From positions 1 through 8,221 of the forward strand of contig JAILAO010000127.1 of NCBI GenBank assembly GCA_024681565.1: a stretch of DNA of 8,221 bases, in the 5' to 3' direction. The translations under genes and the position numbers were made by a program. Below the pieces are notes generated by a model. That model ran no database searches, was not told the DNA's origin, and saw nothing but the letters and a program-made list of their open reading frames with translations. This DNA is from Bacteroidales bacterium. GTDB lineage: Bacteria; Bacteroidota; Bacteroidia; Bacteroidales; UBA932. This document shows positions 1-6,904 of the stretch, piece by piece; within the stretch, counting starts at the first letter, position 1, and the number at the start of each line of letters is the position of its first letter.

Positions 1-11
1 GTTCACTTTTG

Positions 12-84
12 TGACCCGTTCGGGGCTCGAACCCGAGACCCCAACATTAAAAGTGTTGTGCTCTACCAACTGAGCTAACGAGTC
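12..84 (-). tRNA. tRNA-Lys (anticodon TTT)
   Basis: Read on the minus strand, the 73 bases fold as a complete cloverleaf. The acceptor stem GACTCGT pairs with ACGGGTC (one G-T pair), followed by discriminator A. The D arm carries AGCTCAGTTGGTAGAGC, and the T arm has the canonical GGTTCGAGCCC. The anticodon stem CAACA/TGTTG closes the loop CTTTTAA, which places TTT at positions 34-36, so it decodes lysine AAA/AAG. CCA is not encoded: the bases after the discriminator are CAA, so CCA must be added after transcription. The gene is divergent from the GH2 gene and has its own promoter at 101-132. No terminator is visible in the 11 bases left at the window edge. Confidence 0.97.
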
Positions 85-100
85 CTCCGTTTTGGGATTG

Positions 101-132
101 CAAAGGTATCTCTTTCTTTGGAATTCTCCAAA
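101..132 (-). promoter_or_regulatory. Promoter of tRNA-Lys (Bacteroidota type)
   Basis: On the minus strand, TTTG (132-129) is followed after 20 bases by TACCTTTG (108-101), an exact match to the Bacteroidota -33/-7 pattern TTTG-N19~20-TAnnTTTG. Transcription would begin near 97, about 13 bases before the mature tRNA 5' end at 84. The assignment rests on motif and spacing only. Confidence 0.75.
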
Positions 133-136
133 TTTA

Positions 137-167
137 TTTCATTATTTTTTTAAATGCGCTATCTTTG
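137..167 (+). promoter_or_regulatory. Candidate promoter of the GH2 gene
   Basis: TTTC (137-140, one mismatch to TTTG) lies 19 bases before TATCTTTG (160-167), an exact TAnnTTTG. The -7 element ends only 5 bases before the ATG at 173, so a start site a few bases downstream would leave almost no 5' leader. A weaker alternative on the same strand is TTTG (91-94), 18 bases, TTTCTTTG (113-120), which would give a leader of about 50 bases but overlaps the opposing tRNA promoter. Confidence 0.5.
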
Positions 168-172
168 GAAAT

Positions 173-2848
173 ATGAAACGTTTTCCTATCAGCATCCTTC
201 TTCTGATCTTGCTGGCGTGGTCCTGTACGCAGCAGCGCAGCATCGATCTGTCCGGAGAATGGCAGGTCAGCCTCGACAGCCTGGCCAGCTTCCAGCCCAT
301 CGCCCTGCCGGGTACGACCGACCTTGCGGGTCTGGGTACGCCCAATACGCTTGAGCCCGCCATCACGGGCGAGCAGATCCAGCGCCTGACGCGCCGGCAT
401 TCCTTCCTCGGAGCGGCGTTCTACAAGCGCGAGATCGAAATCCCGGAAGCCATGGCCGGCAGGCCGCTGGCACTGACCCTGGAACGTGTCCTGTGGGAAA
501 GCGCCGTCTGGGTGGACGGAAAACGGCTGCCGGGTTCCGAGGAGAGCCTGACCACGGCGCACCGGCATCTGATCCCGGAGGGGCTCGGTGCCGGCCGGCA
601 TACCCTGATGCTCCGGATCGACAACCGCAAACGTTATGACCTGTCCTGGCGCGACCTGGCCCATGCCTACACCAACGATACGCAGATTATCTGGAACGGT
701 GTGCTGGGGGAGATGACCCTGGAGGCCCTGGAGCCGGTGGAAACTACCCGGGTGGATGTCTATCCGGATGCAGCGGAGCGGACGGTCCGGATCCGCACCC
801 GGCTGGTCCGGCATACACCGGACCTCGCTTCGGTCCGGGTCCGGTACCGGACTGACGGCAGGGGAGCCGGCCAGGAAGTCGCCCTGCAGGGGGATACGAC
901 GGAAGTCGAATATACGATGTCCCTGGGAGATGCCGCGCTGTGGGACGAGTTCCACCCGGAATTGCATGACCTGACCGTGCTTTGCGGCGCGGACAGGCGG
1001 AACGTGCGCTTCGGCCTGCGGGATTTCGTGCAGGCGGGGGATCATTTCGAGGTGAACGGGCGCAGGATTTTCCTGCGCGGAACGCTCAACTGCTGCATCT
1101 ATCCGCTGACCGGCACGCCCCCGATGGACGAAGCCGGGTGGGAGAAAGAATTCAATGTCTGCCGGGAATGGGGCCTGAACCATATCCGTTTCCACTCCTG
1201 GTGCCCGCCGGATGCGGCTTTCCGCGTGGCGGACCGCATGGGGTTCTATCTTCAGGTGGAATTGCCCGACTGGGCGAAAACCATCGGTCAGGAGGATGTG
1301 GACGCATTTCTCAAAGCCGAATACGACCGCATCGTCGCCGCGTACGGCAACCATCCCTCCTTCTGCCTGCTGACCTGCGGCAACGAACTGGAACGCGGCT
1401 ATGACTGGCTCAACGCCATGGTCCGCTATATGAAGGAGCAGGATCCGCGTCATCTCTACGCCAACAGTACCTACTCGATGGGCGCCGGCCACAAGGGATA
1501 CCCTGAGCCCGAGGACCAGTTCATGGTGGTTTCCCGCACCTACCTCGGACAGATCCGCGGCCAGGACTACCTGGGAACGGAATCGCCGGATTTCACGCAC
1601 GATTATTCCCCGTATACGGCGGATTTCGACCTGCCGCTGGTCTCGCATGAGATCGGGCAGTATTCGGTCTATCCGCATCTGCAGGAGATCGAGAAATACA
1701 CCGGAGTGCTGGAACCCCTGAATTTCAAGGGAGTCCGCAATGACCTGGAGGCCCATGGACTGCTGGACAAGGCGGAGGACTGGACGATGGCCTCCGGCCG
1801 CCTGGCCGCCCTGCTTTACAAAGAGGAAGTGGAACGGGCGCTCAAGTCCCCGCGCCTGAGCGGTTTCCAGCTGCTGGGCCTGCAGGATTTCAGCGGGCAG
1901 TGTACGGCCCTGGTCGGGCTGGTGGATGCCTTCTGGGACAACAAGGGGCTGGTCAGTCCGGAATGGTTCCGGCAGGCCTGCGCCCCCGTGACGCCGCTTG
2001 TGCGTTTTTCCAAGCCCTGGTGGACGACGGATGAAACCTTCTCCGCGGGGGTCGAGATTGCCAATTATGGCCCGGAAGAGTTCACGGCCGATGTCGTCTG
2101 GACACTGCGCAACGGCGGACAGACCCTTGCGTCCGGCGTATTTGAAGACCAGGAACTGCCTACCGGCGGGAATGCCATCCTGCCGGAGGGGATCCGTGCA
2201 AAGCTCGACGGACTGTCCGAAGCGGCGCAGTTGACCCTGGAAGTGGCCGTGGAAGGAACCCCCTGGCGCAACAGCTGGTCCGTCTGGGTCTATCCCGCCG
2301 GGCAGGAGGAAGATACCGGAGAGGTGGTTCTGGCGCGCACGCTTTCCCAGGCGCTCCCGGTCCTGCAGCAAGGCGGGACGGTGCTGCTTTCTCCGGATCC
2401 GGCTTCGCTGCGCGGGGAGCCGGGCAAATTCGTGCCGGTCTTCTGGAGCCCGGTCTTCTTCCCGGCGGAAGCCGGAACGATGGGCCTGCTCTGCGATCCG
2501 GCGCATCCTGCCCTGGGCGCTTTCCCGACCCGGATGCACAGCGATTGGCAATGGTGGTACCTCACGAAACACTCCTGCGCGGTGGACCTGACCGGCTTGC
2601 CGCAGGCGGAATCGATCCTGGAAGCGGTGGACAATTTCACCCAGAACAGGAGGCTCTCCTATGTGTTTGAGATACAGTGTGAAAGCGGACGTCTGCTGGT
2701 CTGTGCGATGGATCTGCTGAGTCCGGAAGCCGCTGCCCGTCCCGAAGTGCAGCAGCTGCGCCGGAGCCTGCTCGAGTACATGAATTCACCCGCGTTCCAT
2801 CCGGAAGGCAAGACGGGGGTGGGGGGCGTGAAGGCGTTGTTCCGCTAA
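173..2848 (+). CDS. Glycoside hydrolase family 2 lipoprotein (beta-galactosidase/beta-glucuronidase-like)
   Basis: This 891-residue secreted glycosidase probably acts at the cell envelope on plant or host glycans. The ATG at 173 is chosen because it begins a lipoprotein signal peptide (MKRF, hydrophobic core, then LAWSC with lipidated Cys18); an in-frame TTG at 92 would put about 27 unrelated residues in front. Rough domain order: sugar-binding jelly roll 25-195, Ig-like sandwich 195-285, catalytic TIM barrel from about 290 (VNGRRIFLRG) to 605, second Ig-like segment 606-700, then a family-specific C-terminal region with the aromatic motif HSDWQWW at 789-795. The acid/base is predicted as Glu405 in CGNEL and the nucleophile as Glu493 in SHEIG. 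Their 88-residue spacing suits GH2 retaining enzymes (clan GH-A). The catalytic pair is intact, but substrate cannot be assigned: GH2 includes beta-galactosidases, glucuronidases, mannosidases and arabinosidases. It stands alone, with no SusC/SusD pair in view. The downstream neighbour converges with a 5-base gap. Confidence 0.93.
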   Translation: MKRFPISILLLILLAWSCTQQRSIDLSGEWQVSLDSLASFQPIALPGTTDLAGLGTPNTLEPAITGEQIQRLTRRHSFLGAAFYKREIEIPEAMAGRPLALTLERVLWESAVWVDGKRLPGSEESLTTAHRHLIPEGLGAGRHTLMLRIDNRKRYDLSWRDLAHAYTNDTQIIWNGVLGEMTLEALEPVETTRVDVYPDAAERTVRIRTRLVRHTPDLASVRVRYRTDGRGAGQEVALQGDTTEVEYTMSLGDAALWDEFHPELHDLTVLCGADRRNVRFGLRDFVQAGDHFEVNGRRIFLRGTLNCCIYPLTGTPPMDEAGWEKEFNVCREWGLNHIRFHSWCPPDAAFRVADRMGFYLQVELPDWAKTIGQEDVDAFLKAEYDRIVAAYGNHPSFCLLTCGNELERGYDWLNAMVRYMKEQDPRHLYANSTYSMGAGHKGYPEPEDQFMVVSRTYLGQIRGQDYLGTESPDFTHDYSPYTADFDLPLVSHEIGQYSVYPHLQEIEKYTGVLEPLNFKGVRNDLEAHGLLDKAEDWTMASGRLAALLYKEEVERALKSPRLSGFQLLGLQDFSGQCTALVGLVDAFWDNKGLVSPEWFRQACAPVTPLVRFSKPWWTTDETFSAGVEIANYGPEEFTADVVWTLRNGGQTLASGVFEDQELPTGGNAILPEGIRAKLDGLSEAAQLTLEVAVEGTPWRNSWSVWVYPAGQEEDTGEVVLARTLSQALPVLQQGGTVLLSPDPASLRGEPGKFVPVFWSPVFFPAEAGTMGLLCDPAHPALGAFPTRMHSDWQWWYLTKHSCAVDLTGLPQAESILEAVDNFTQNRRLSYVFEIQCESGRLLVCAMDLLSPEAAARPEVQQLRRSLLEYMNSPAFHPEGKTGVGGVKALFR

Positions 2849-2853
2849 AGGGA

Positions 2854-3657
2854 TTATAACAACTCGGAAAGTTGTTTGTAGAACTGCTTGCTGACCGGGA
2901 TGGATGCCATCTCGGGATGCAGCAGTTCGGCTGTGATCATCCCCTCGCGGTTCTTGCTCAGCATCTTGACGTACCTGGGATTGACGAAGTAGGAGCGGTG
3001 GCAGCGGACGAGTCCGTGCCGGCCGACCGTGTTCTCCACGCTCTTCATGGAGGCGCGGAGCATGAATTCTTTGATCCGGTCGGCATCCATGTAGCGGATG
3101 ATGACATAATTTGCGTCTGCCTGGATGCAGATGATCGCGGCCGGATCGATGGTCAGCTTGAGCCGTTTGTGCTCATCATAGAACTTGACCAGCGTCTCTG
3201 TCGGTTCTGCGTTGAGTTCGGCGTTCTTGTTGAGGATGATCTGGATCAGGATCAGGAACAGATAGGGATAGACCAGGATCAGGTAGGAGAATTTGAAGCA
3301 ATAGGACAGGACGACGAAATAGTTGTACTGCCCGGCATAGAACAGGGTGGTGTAGAGTGCCATGAAGAAAGCATACACGAAGATCTCCCCGAAGCACCAG
3401 ACCGCATAGTGCCACCACAGGAACGGGGTGTGGCGGTAGATGGCGCTGAAAACCAGGCGGGTAATGGCGAGCACAGCCGCCAGGATGGTCGCCAGGATGA
3501 TGAAATGAAAGCCGAAATCCATCCCTCCGACCTGGAAGAATTCCCTCATTCCGAAGGGATTGTAGAGGAAGCTGAAACCGACGAAGAAAGCCGGAATCAG
3601 GAACACATAAAGGAGCTGGGATTTGTAGCTTTTACTGATGCGAAGCTGTGTATTCAT
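2854..3657 (-). CDS. Membrane-anchored LytTR-family transcriptional regulator
   Basis: This 267-residue predicted one-component regulator has an inner-membrane N-terminal half and a cytoplasmic DNA-binding C-terminal half. Hydrophobic stretches near residues 15-31, 50-70, 86-107 and 121-141 suggest four transmembrane helices. A charged linker (about 142-163) leads to a LytTR domain at about 164-267, recognised by IQADANYVIIRY (178-189), RCHRSYFVNPRYV (218-230) and IPVSKQFYKQL near the end. There is no receiver domain and no histidine kinase nearby, so control by phosphorylation is not suggested; the membrane part may sense a signal directly or bind a partner. The ATG at 3657 gives a natural basic N-terminus before the first helix. 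No strong Shine-Dalgarno is visible, as is usual in Bacteroidota. A good promoter lies at 3725-3755. The gene is divergent from the acyl-ligase operon, making that operon or the gene itself plausible targets; this is inferred from position. Confidence 0.93.
   Translation of the reverse strand: MNTQLRISKSYKSQLLYVFLIPAFFVGFSFLYNPFGMREFFQVGGMDFGFHFIILATILAAVLAITRLVFSAIYRHTPFLWWHYAVWCFGEIFVYAFFMALYTTLFYAGQYNYFVVLSYCFKFSYLILVYPYLFLILIQIILNKNAELNAEPTETLVKFYDEHKRLKLTIDPAAIICIQADANYVIIRYMDADRIKEFMLRASMKSVENTVGRHGLVRCHRSYFVNPRYVKMLSKNREGMITAELLHPEMASIPVSKQFYKQLSELL
2858..2876. terminator. Possible bidirectional hairpin between convergent genes
   Basis: AACAACT (2858-2864) and AGTTGTT (2870-2876) form a perfect 7-base-pair stem with a 5-base loop. 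It begins 10 bases after the GH2 stop and lies inside the last codons of the LytTR gene. Tails on both strands are only mildly T-rich and the stem is AT-rich, so intrinsic termination would be weak. It is the only hairpin seen at this convergent junction. Confidence 0.3.
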
Positions 3658-3705
3658 GTCTCTGGTCTAAACTTTAATCCCTTTAACGTAGGGGATGAAT
3701 TGCCT

Positions 3706-3716
3706 TTTCCAGGAAA
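3706..3716. repeat. Short palindrome near the LytTR gene start site
   Basis: TTTCC-A-GGAAA is a perfect 5+1+5 inverted repeat. With transcription predicted to begin near 3721 on the minus strand, it would occupy roughly +5 to +15, a position where a bound protein could block early elongation. It is short enough to be chance. Confidence 0.3.
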
Positions 3717-3724
3717 TTTCGTCC

Positions 3725-3755
3725 CAAAGATACGCTGTTTTTCCCGCAAAACAAG
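3725..3755 (-). promoter_or_regulatory. Promoter of the LytTR regulator gene
   Basis: On the minus strand, CTTG (3755-3752, one mismatch to TTTG) precedes TATCTTTG (3732-3725), an exact TAnnTTTG, with 19 bases between. The predicted start near 3721 gives a 5' leader of about 64 bases. Confidence 0.65.
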
Positions 3756-3791
3756 GTTTTCGTCACAATTTCTTCCTGCCGGATCCATTTA

Positions 3792-3823
3792 TTTGCGCGC
3801 GTGTGTCCGCACGTGTAATTTTG
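3792..3823 (+). promoter_or_regulatory. Promoter of the ligase-synthase-dehydratase operon
   Basis: TTTG (3792-3795) and TAATTTTG (3816-3823) match both Bacteroidota elements exactly, with 20 bases between them. Transcription would start near 3827, about 153 bases before the ATG at 3980. No comparable match was found closer to the gene; TAACTTCG at 3922-3929 has a mismatch and no partner -33 element. Confidence 0.65.
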
Positions 3824-3826
3824 CGT

Positions 3827-3979
3827 CGCCGCTTCGCCCCTCCCGGGCCGATTTCACCCACGCCGGGTCGGATTTTGACCACATACTTCCTGCGCGCGGG
3901 GCTGAAACCGGAAAATTGGGATAACTTCGCGGCGGTTTTGAATGGAAACAGCAAATACAACTGATAAAACCTGAATCGT
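3827..3979 (+). promoter_or_regulatory. Long 5' leader of the acyl-ligase operon
   Basis: If the promoter at 3792-3823 is used, about 153 untranslated bases precede the ligase. The first part is GC-rich with small stem possibilities such as GGTC/GACC around 3867-3882. The last 40 bases are A-rich, which suits ribosome loading in Bacteroidota. No known riboswitch core and no leader peptide with a clear attenuator were recognised. Confidence 0.3.
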
Positions 3980-5632
3980 ATGCTTAAAATCGACAACTTC
4001 ATCAAACTCTTCGAGCATGCCGTCCGCGAAAGCTGGGACCGCCCCGCACTGACGGATTTCCGCAAATCCACGATTACTTACCGGGAACTGGCGGAGAGGA
4101 TCGACACCCTCGACTTGATCTGGAAGAAAGCCGGCCTGAAACCCGGCGACAAGGTAGCCATCAACACCCGGAGCTGTGCCCTGGGCGCCTCCGTCTTCAT
4201 GGCCGCCGTCAGCAAGGGCTATGTGGCCGTGCATCTCTATAACGCCTTTACTCCAGCCGATACCCAGAAACTGGTCTGTCACTCCGACAGCAGGATCCTC
4301 TATACCGAAAAACGGACTTTCGACGCCATGGATTTCGAGCAGATGCCGCAGGTACTCTGCGTGATCGACGCTGCGACGGGCGAGGTGATCGCCAGCCGGA
4401 ACGGTGTAGACCAACTGTATGCCTCCGGTGCCGGACTGTTGGCGGAGGCATTCCCTGCCGGGATGCAGCCGGACGATTTCAAGGTGGCCGACCCGGATAT
4501 CGATGAGGTCTGCGCCCTTCTCTACACCTCCGGTTCTACCGGAAATCCGAAGGGGGTCATGCTGACCTACCGCTGCTTTACGGCGAATGTCCAGGGTATC
4601 AAGCCCGGCTTCCCGTTCTACAAGTGGGAGAATTACCTGAGCCTGCTGCCGCATGCCCACAGTTTCGGCCTGACCTGCGACGTCGTCATTCCGATGACCC
4701 TCGGCATGCATGTCACCGTGCTCGGCCTGCCGCCGATCCCGATGAATGTCAAGGATGCCCTGATGGAAGTGAAGCCGCGTATCTTCTACGGTGTGCCGCT
4801 CATCTTCGTCAAGCTCATCGAGTATATCCTCGGTGCAGATATCCACAGCCCGGAGGGCCAGGAGAAATTCAAAGATTACAAGAACCATCCCGAGTACTGC
4901 AAAAAGCTGTATGATAAGCTGATGGCTGAAACCGGCGGCAAGATTGAAGTCTTTGCTACCGGCGGTTCCGCCATCCCTTCCGAGGTGGAGTCCCTGCTGG
5001 TGTACAAACTGCAGGCGCCCTTCATCACGGGCTATGGCCTGACGGAGCTGGCTCCGATCGTGTCCTACGGCAAGGTCGGCAAGTATATCCCGAAGTCCTG
5101 CGGTGAATACCTGCCCGAGATCATGGAGATCCGCATCGACTCTCCGGATCCGCAGAACATCGCCGGCGAACTTTATATCAAGGGCGACGTGGTATTCAAG
5201 GGCTACTACAAAAATCCCGAGGCTACGGCCGAGGTGCTCAAGGACGGCTGGTTCCGCACCGGCGACATCGGTACGATCGACCAGGACGGCAATGTCTTCC
5301 TGCTGGGCCGCTGCAAGAATATGATCCTCGCCGAGAACGGACAGAATGTCTACCCCGAAGAGATCGAGGTCATCCTCAATGAACTGCCTTATGTCGCGGA
5401 ATCCATCGTCCTGCAGCGGAACCACCGCATCGTGGCCCTGATCGTGCCGAACATGGACGCCCTCGACAAGGCCGGCATCGGCGCCGACGGCCTCGATGCC
5501 ATCATGAAACAGAACATTACGTACCTCAACTCCAAACTGCCGGCCTATTCCGCGGTCAATGATTTCGAACTCCGCTTCGAACCGTTCTCCAAGACCCCGA
5601 AGGGGAGCATCCGGCGTTTCATGTACAAATAA
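3980..5632 (+). CDS. AMP-dependent acyl ligase (long-chain acyl-CoA synthetase-like)
   Basis: This 550-residue adenylate-forming enzyme activates a carboxylic acid with ATP to an acyl-AMP, then transfers it to CoA or possibly to a carrier protein. All core motifs of the ANL superfamily are present: the phosphate loop TSGSTGNPKG at 183-192, GYGLTE at 351-356, WFRTGD ending at Asp429 (ribose contact), the hinge GRCKN around Arg444, and the C-terminal catalytic Lys541 in KTPKG. The length fits FadD-like fatty acyl ligases. No signal peptide or membrane helix is seen, so it should be cytoplasmic. It is the first gene of the operon: its TAA overlaps the next ATG by one base (TAATG), indicating translational coupling to the ketoacyl synthase. 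That context favours a fatty acid-like substrate and raises the possibility of loading onto ACP; chain length and acceptor cannot be read from the sequence. Confidence 0.95.
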   Translation: MLKIDNFIKLFEHAVRESWDRPALTDFRKSTITYRELAERIDTLDLIWKKAGLKPGDKVAINTRSCALGASVFMAAVSKGYVAVHLYNAFTPADTQKLVCHSDSRILYTEKRTFDAMDFEQMPQVLCVIDAATGEVIASRNGVDQLYASGAGLLAEAFPAGMQPDDFKVADPDIDEVCALLYTSGSTGNPKGVMLTYRCFTANVQGIKPGFPFYKWENYLSLLPHAHSFGLTCDVVIPMTLGMHVTVLGLPPIPMNVKDALMEVKPRIFYGVPLIFVKLIEYILGADIHSPEGQEKFKDYKNHPEYCKKLYDKLMAETGGKIEVFATGGSAIPSEVESLLVYKLQAPFITGYGLTELAPIVSYGKVGKYIPKSCGEYLPEIMEIRIDSPDPQNIAGELYIKGDVVFKGYYKNPEATAEVLKDGWFRTGDIGTIDQDGNVFLLGRCKNMILAENGQNVYPEEIEVILNELPYVAESIVLQRNHRIVALIVPNMDALDKAGIGADGLDAIMKQNITYLNSKLPAYSAVNDFELRFEPFSKTPKGSIRRFMYK

Positions 5633-6885
5633 TGGAAGAAAGAAGAGTAGTGATTACCGGGACCGGCGTAATCTCGCCGGTCGGCAATGACACCGGGTCC
5701 TTCTGGTCCGCACTTCAGGCAGGCCGCTGCGGAATCAGCGCCTGTCCTGAGTTCGAGACCGAGTATCATCTCCCCGTCCGGGTGGCCGGCGTGGTGCGGG
5801 ATTTCGATCCGACCGCACAGGGCCTGACGGTCAAGGAAACCAAACGCAATGACCGTTTCTGCCTGTTCGCCCAGGCGGCCGCATGGCAGGCCATGCAGGA
5901 GTGCGGTTTGGAGGCCGGGACCAATATCGAGCCGGAGCGGCTCGGCGTCTATATCGGCACGGGCATCGGCGGCATGCAGACGTTCATCGAACAGACCCAG
6001 GTGATGCTCAATGAAGGGGCGGACCGGATCTCCCCGTTGTTCATTCCCAAAATGATCGGCAATATCGCTGCCGGCAACATCGCCATCCGCTACAATGCCC
6101 AGGGGGCGAACCTGACGACGGCGGCCGCCTGTGCCTCCAGCACACAGTCTGTCGGCGAGGCGTTCCGGGCCATTAAATACGGTTTTGCAGACGCCGTCAT
6201 CGCAGGCGGTACCGAGGCTGTCCTCAATCCGCTCGCCATGGGCGGTTTTGTCAGCGCCCATGCCCTGACACATGCAGAAGACCCCCTGCAGGCTTCGCTG
6301 CCGTTCAGCGCGAAGCGCGGCGGTTTCGTGATGGCCGAGGGCGCCGCCGTCCTGATCCTGGAGGAGTATTCGCATGCGGTGGCCCGCGGTGCGGAGATCC
6401 TGGCCGAAGTCACCGGTTACGGCAACTATTGCGATGCCCACCATGCCACGGCACCCCGTCCCGACGGCATTCCTGCCTCCCGCGCCCTTCGCGATGCCCT
6501 GACCCAGTCGGGTTACGTATCCGGCGAGGACCTGTATATCAATGCCCATGGCACGGGCACCCTGCTCAATGACAAGACAGAGACCGTCGCGTTCAAACTC
6601 GCACTCGGCGAGGCGGATGCCCGCCGGGCGTCCATCAGTTCCACCAAGTCGATGACGGGTCATATGATCGGCGGTACCGGTGCCGCCGAGATCCTGGTCT
6701 GCGCCCTCGCCCTGCGCGACGGCGTCATCCCGCCGACCATCGGCCTGACGGACCCCGATCCCGAATGTGACCTGGACTATACGCCGCTGCGGGCAGTGGA
6801 ACGTCCGGTCACGGTGGCCCTTTCCAATTCCCTGGGTTTCGGCGGTCACGATGCCTGCGTAGCCCTGCGCAAATTTGCTTATTAA
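5632..6885 (+). CDS. Beta-ketoacyl-ACP synthase, FabF (KAS II) type
   Basis: This 417-residue condensing enzyme joins an acyl thioester to malonyl-ACP with loss of CO2. The N-terminus (VVITGTGVISPVG) is typical of FabF-like synthases. The catalytic set is complete: nucleophile Cys167 in AACASS, His306 in NAHGTGT, and Lys339 and His344 in STKSMTGH. This numbering runs about four residues ahead of E. coli FabF (163/303/335/340), with the usual family length. The Cys rules out a chain-length-factor or decarboxylase-only role. The ATG overlaps the ligase stop, so the two are probably made in step. No acpP lies next to it, unlike many housekeeping fabF genes, so I read it as a possible specialised paralogue; it could also be the cell's main FabF, which only the whole genome would show. 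Confidence 0.94.
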   Translation: MEERRVVITGTGVISPVGNDTGSFWSALQAGRCGISACPEFETEYHLPVRVAGVVRDFDPTAQGLTVKETKRNDRFCLFAQAAAWQAMQECGLEAGTNIEPERLGVYIGTGIGGMQTFIEQTQVMLNEGADRISPLFIPKMIGNIAAGNIAIRYNAQGANLTTAAACASSTQSVGEAFRAIKYGFADAVIAGGTEAVLNPLAMGGFVSAHALTHAEDPLQASLPFSAKRGGFVMAEGAAVLILEEYSHAVARGAEILAEVTGYGNYCDAHHATAPRPDGIPASRALRDALTQSGYVSGEDLYINAHGTGTLLNDKTETVAFKLALGEADARRASISSTKSMTGHMIGGTGAAEILVCALALRDGVIPPTIGLTDPDPECDLDYTPLRAVERPVTVALSNSLGFGGHDACVALRKFAY

Positions 6886-6904
6886 TAATCAAGGTAATAA
6901 TCCA

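Larger units (their letters stand above)
3658..3979. other. Divergent intergenic regulatory region
   Basis: These 322 bases separate the minus-strand LytTR gene from the plus-strand acyl-ligase operon. Each strand has one Bacteroidota-type promoter (3725-3755 minus; 3792-3823 plus), and their -33 elements lie 36 bases apart. A short palindrome sits at 3706-3716, just downstream of the predicted LytTR start site. A GC-rich leader of about 150 bases precedes the ligase. I see no RNA gene, known riboswitch or convincing paired LytTR-type direct repeat. Open frames crossing the region run through the promoters and are treated as chance. Confidence 0.75.

Noticed and set aside
1..17. Small inverted repeat at the 3' end of the tRNA gene
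   Set aside because: Only about four pairs without mismatch, and it overlaps the tRNA acceptor end; too little flanking sequence to call a terminator.
1..84. tRNA-Lys as an integration site for a mobile element
   Set aside because: No integrase, duplicated tRNA 3' end or other mobile element signature is visible in the window.
134..2572. Long open frame on the minus strand opposite the GH2 gene
   Set aside because: Shadow of GC-rich coding sequence; no recognisable domain, and the plus-strand frame carries the signal peptide and GH2 catalytic motifs.
2872..3924. Long plus-strand open frame opposite the LytTR gene
   Set aside because: Acidic low-complexity translation with no family resemblance; it crosses both predicted promoters of the divergent region.
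3695..3964. Small plus-strand open frame (89 residues) in the divergent intergenic region
   Set aside because: It begins upstream of the predicted operon promoter, runs through both promoters, and its translation shows no recognisable features.
3854..5425. Long minus-strand open frame opposite the ligase gene
   Set aside because: Antisense shadow; all ANL motifs lie in the plus-strand frame.
5545..6849. Long minus-strand open frame opposite the ketoacyl synthase gene
   Set aside because: Antisense shadow of the FabF-like gene, with no domain of its own.
6869..6878. Perfect 10-base palindrome GCAAATTTGC at the end of the synthase gene
   Set aside because: It is short and inside the coding end; the nearby CAAATTTG lacks a matching -33 element, so neither promoter nor operator is supported.
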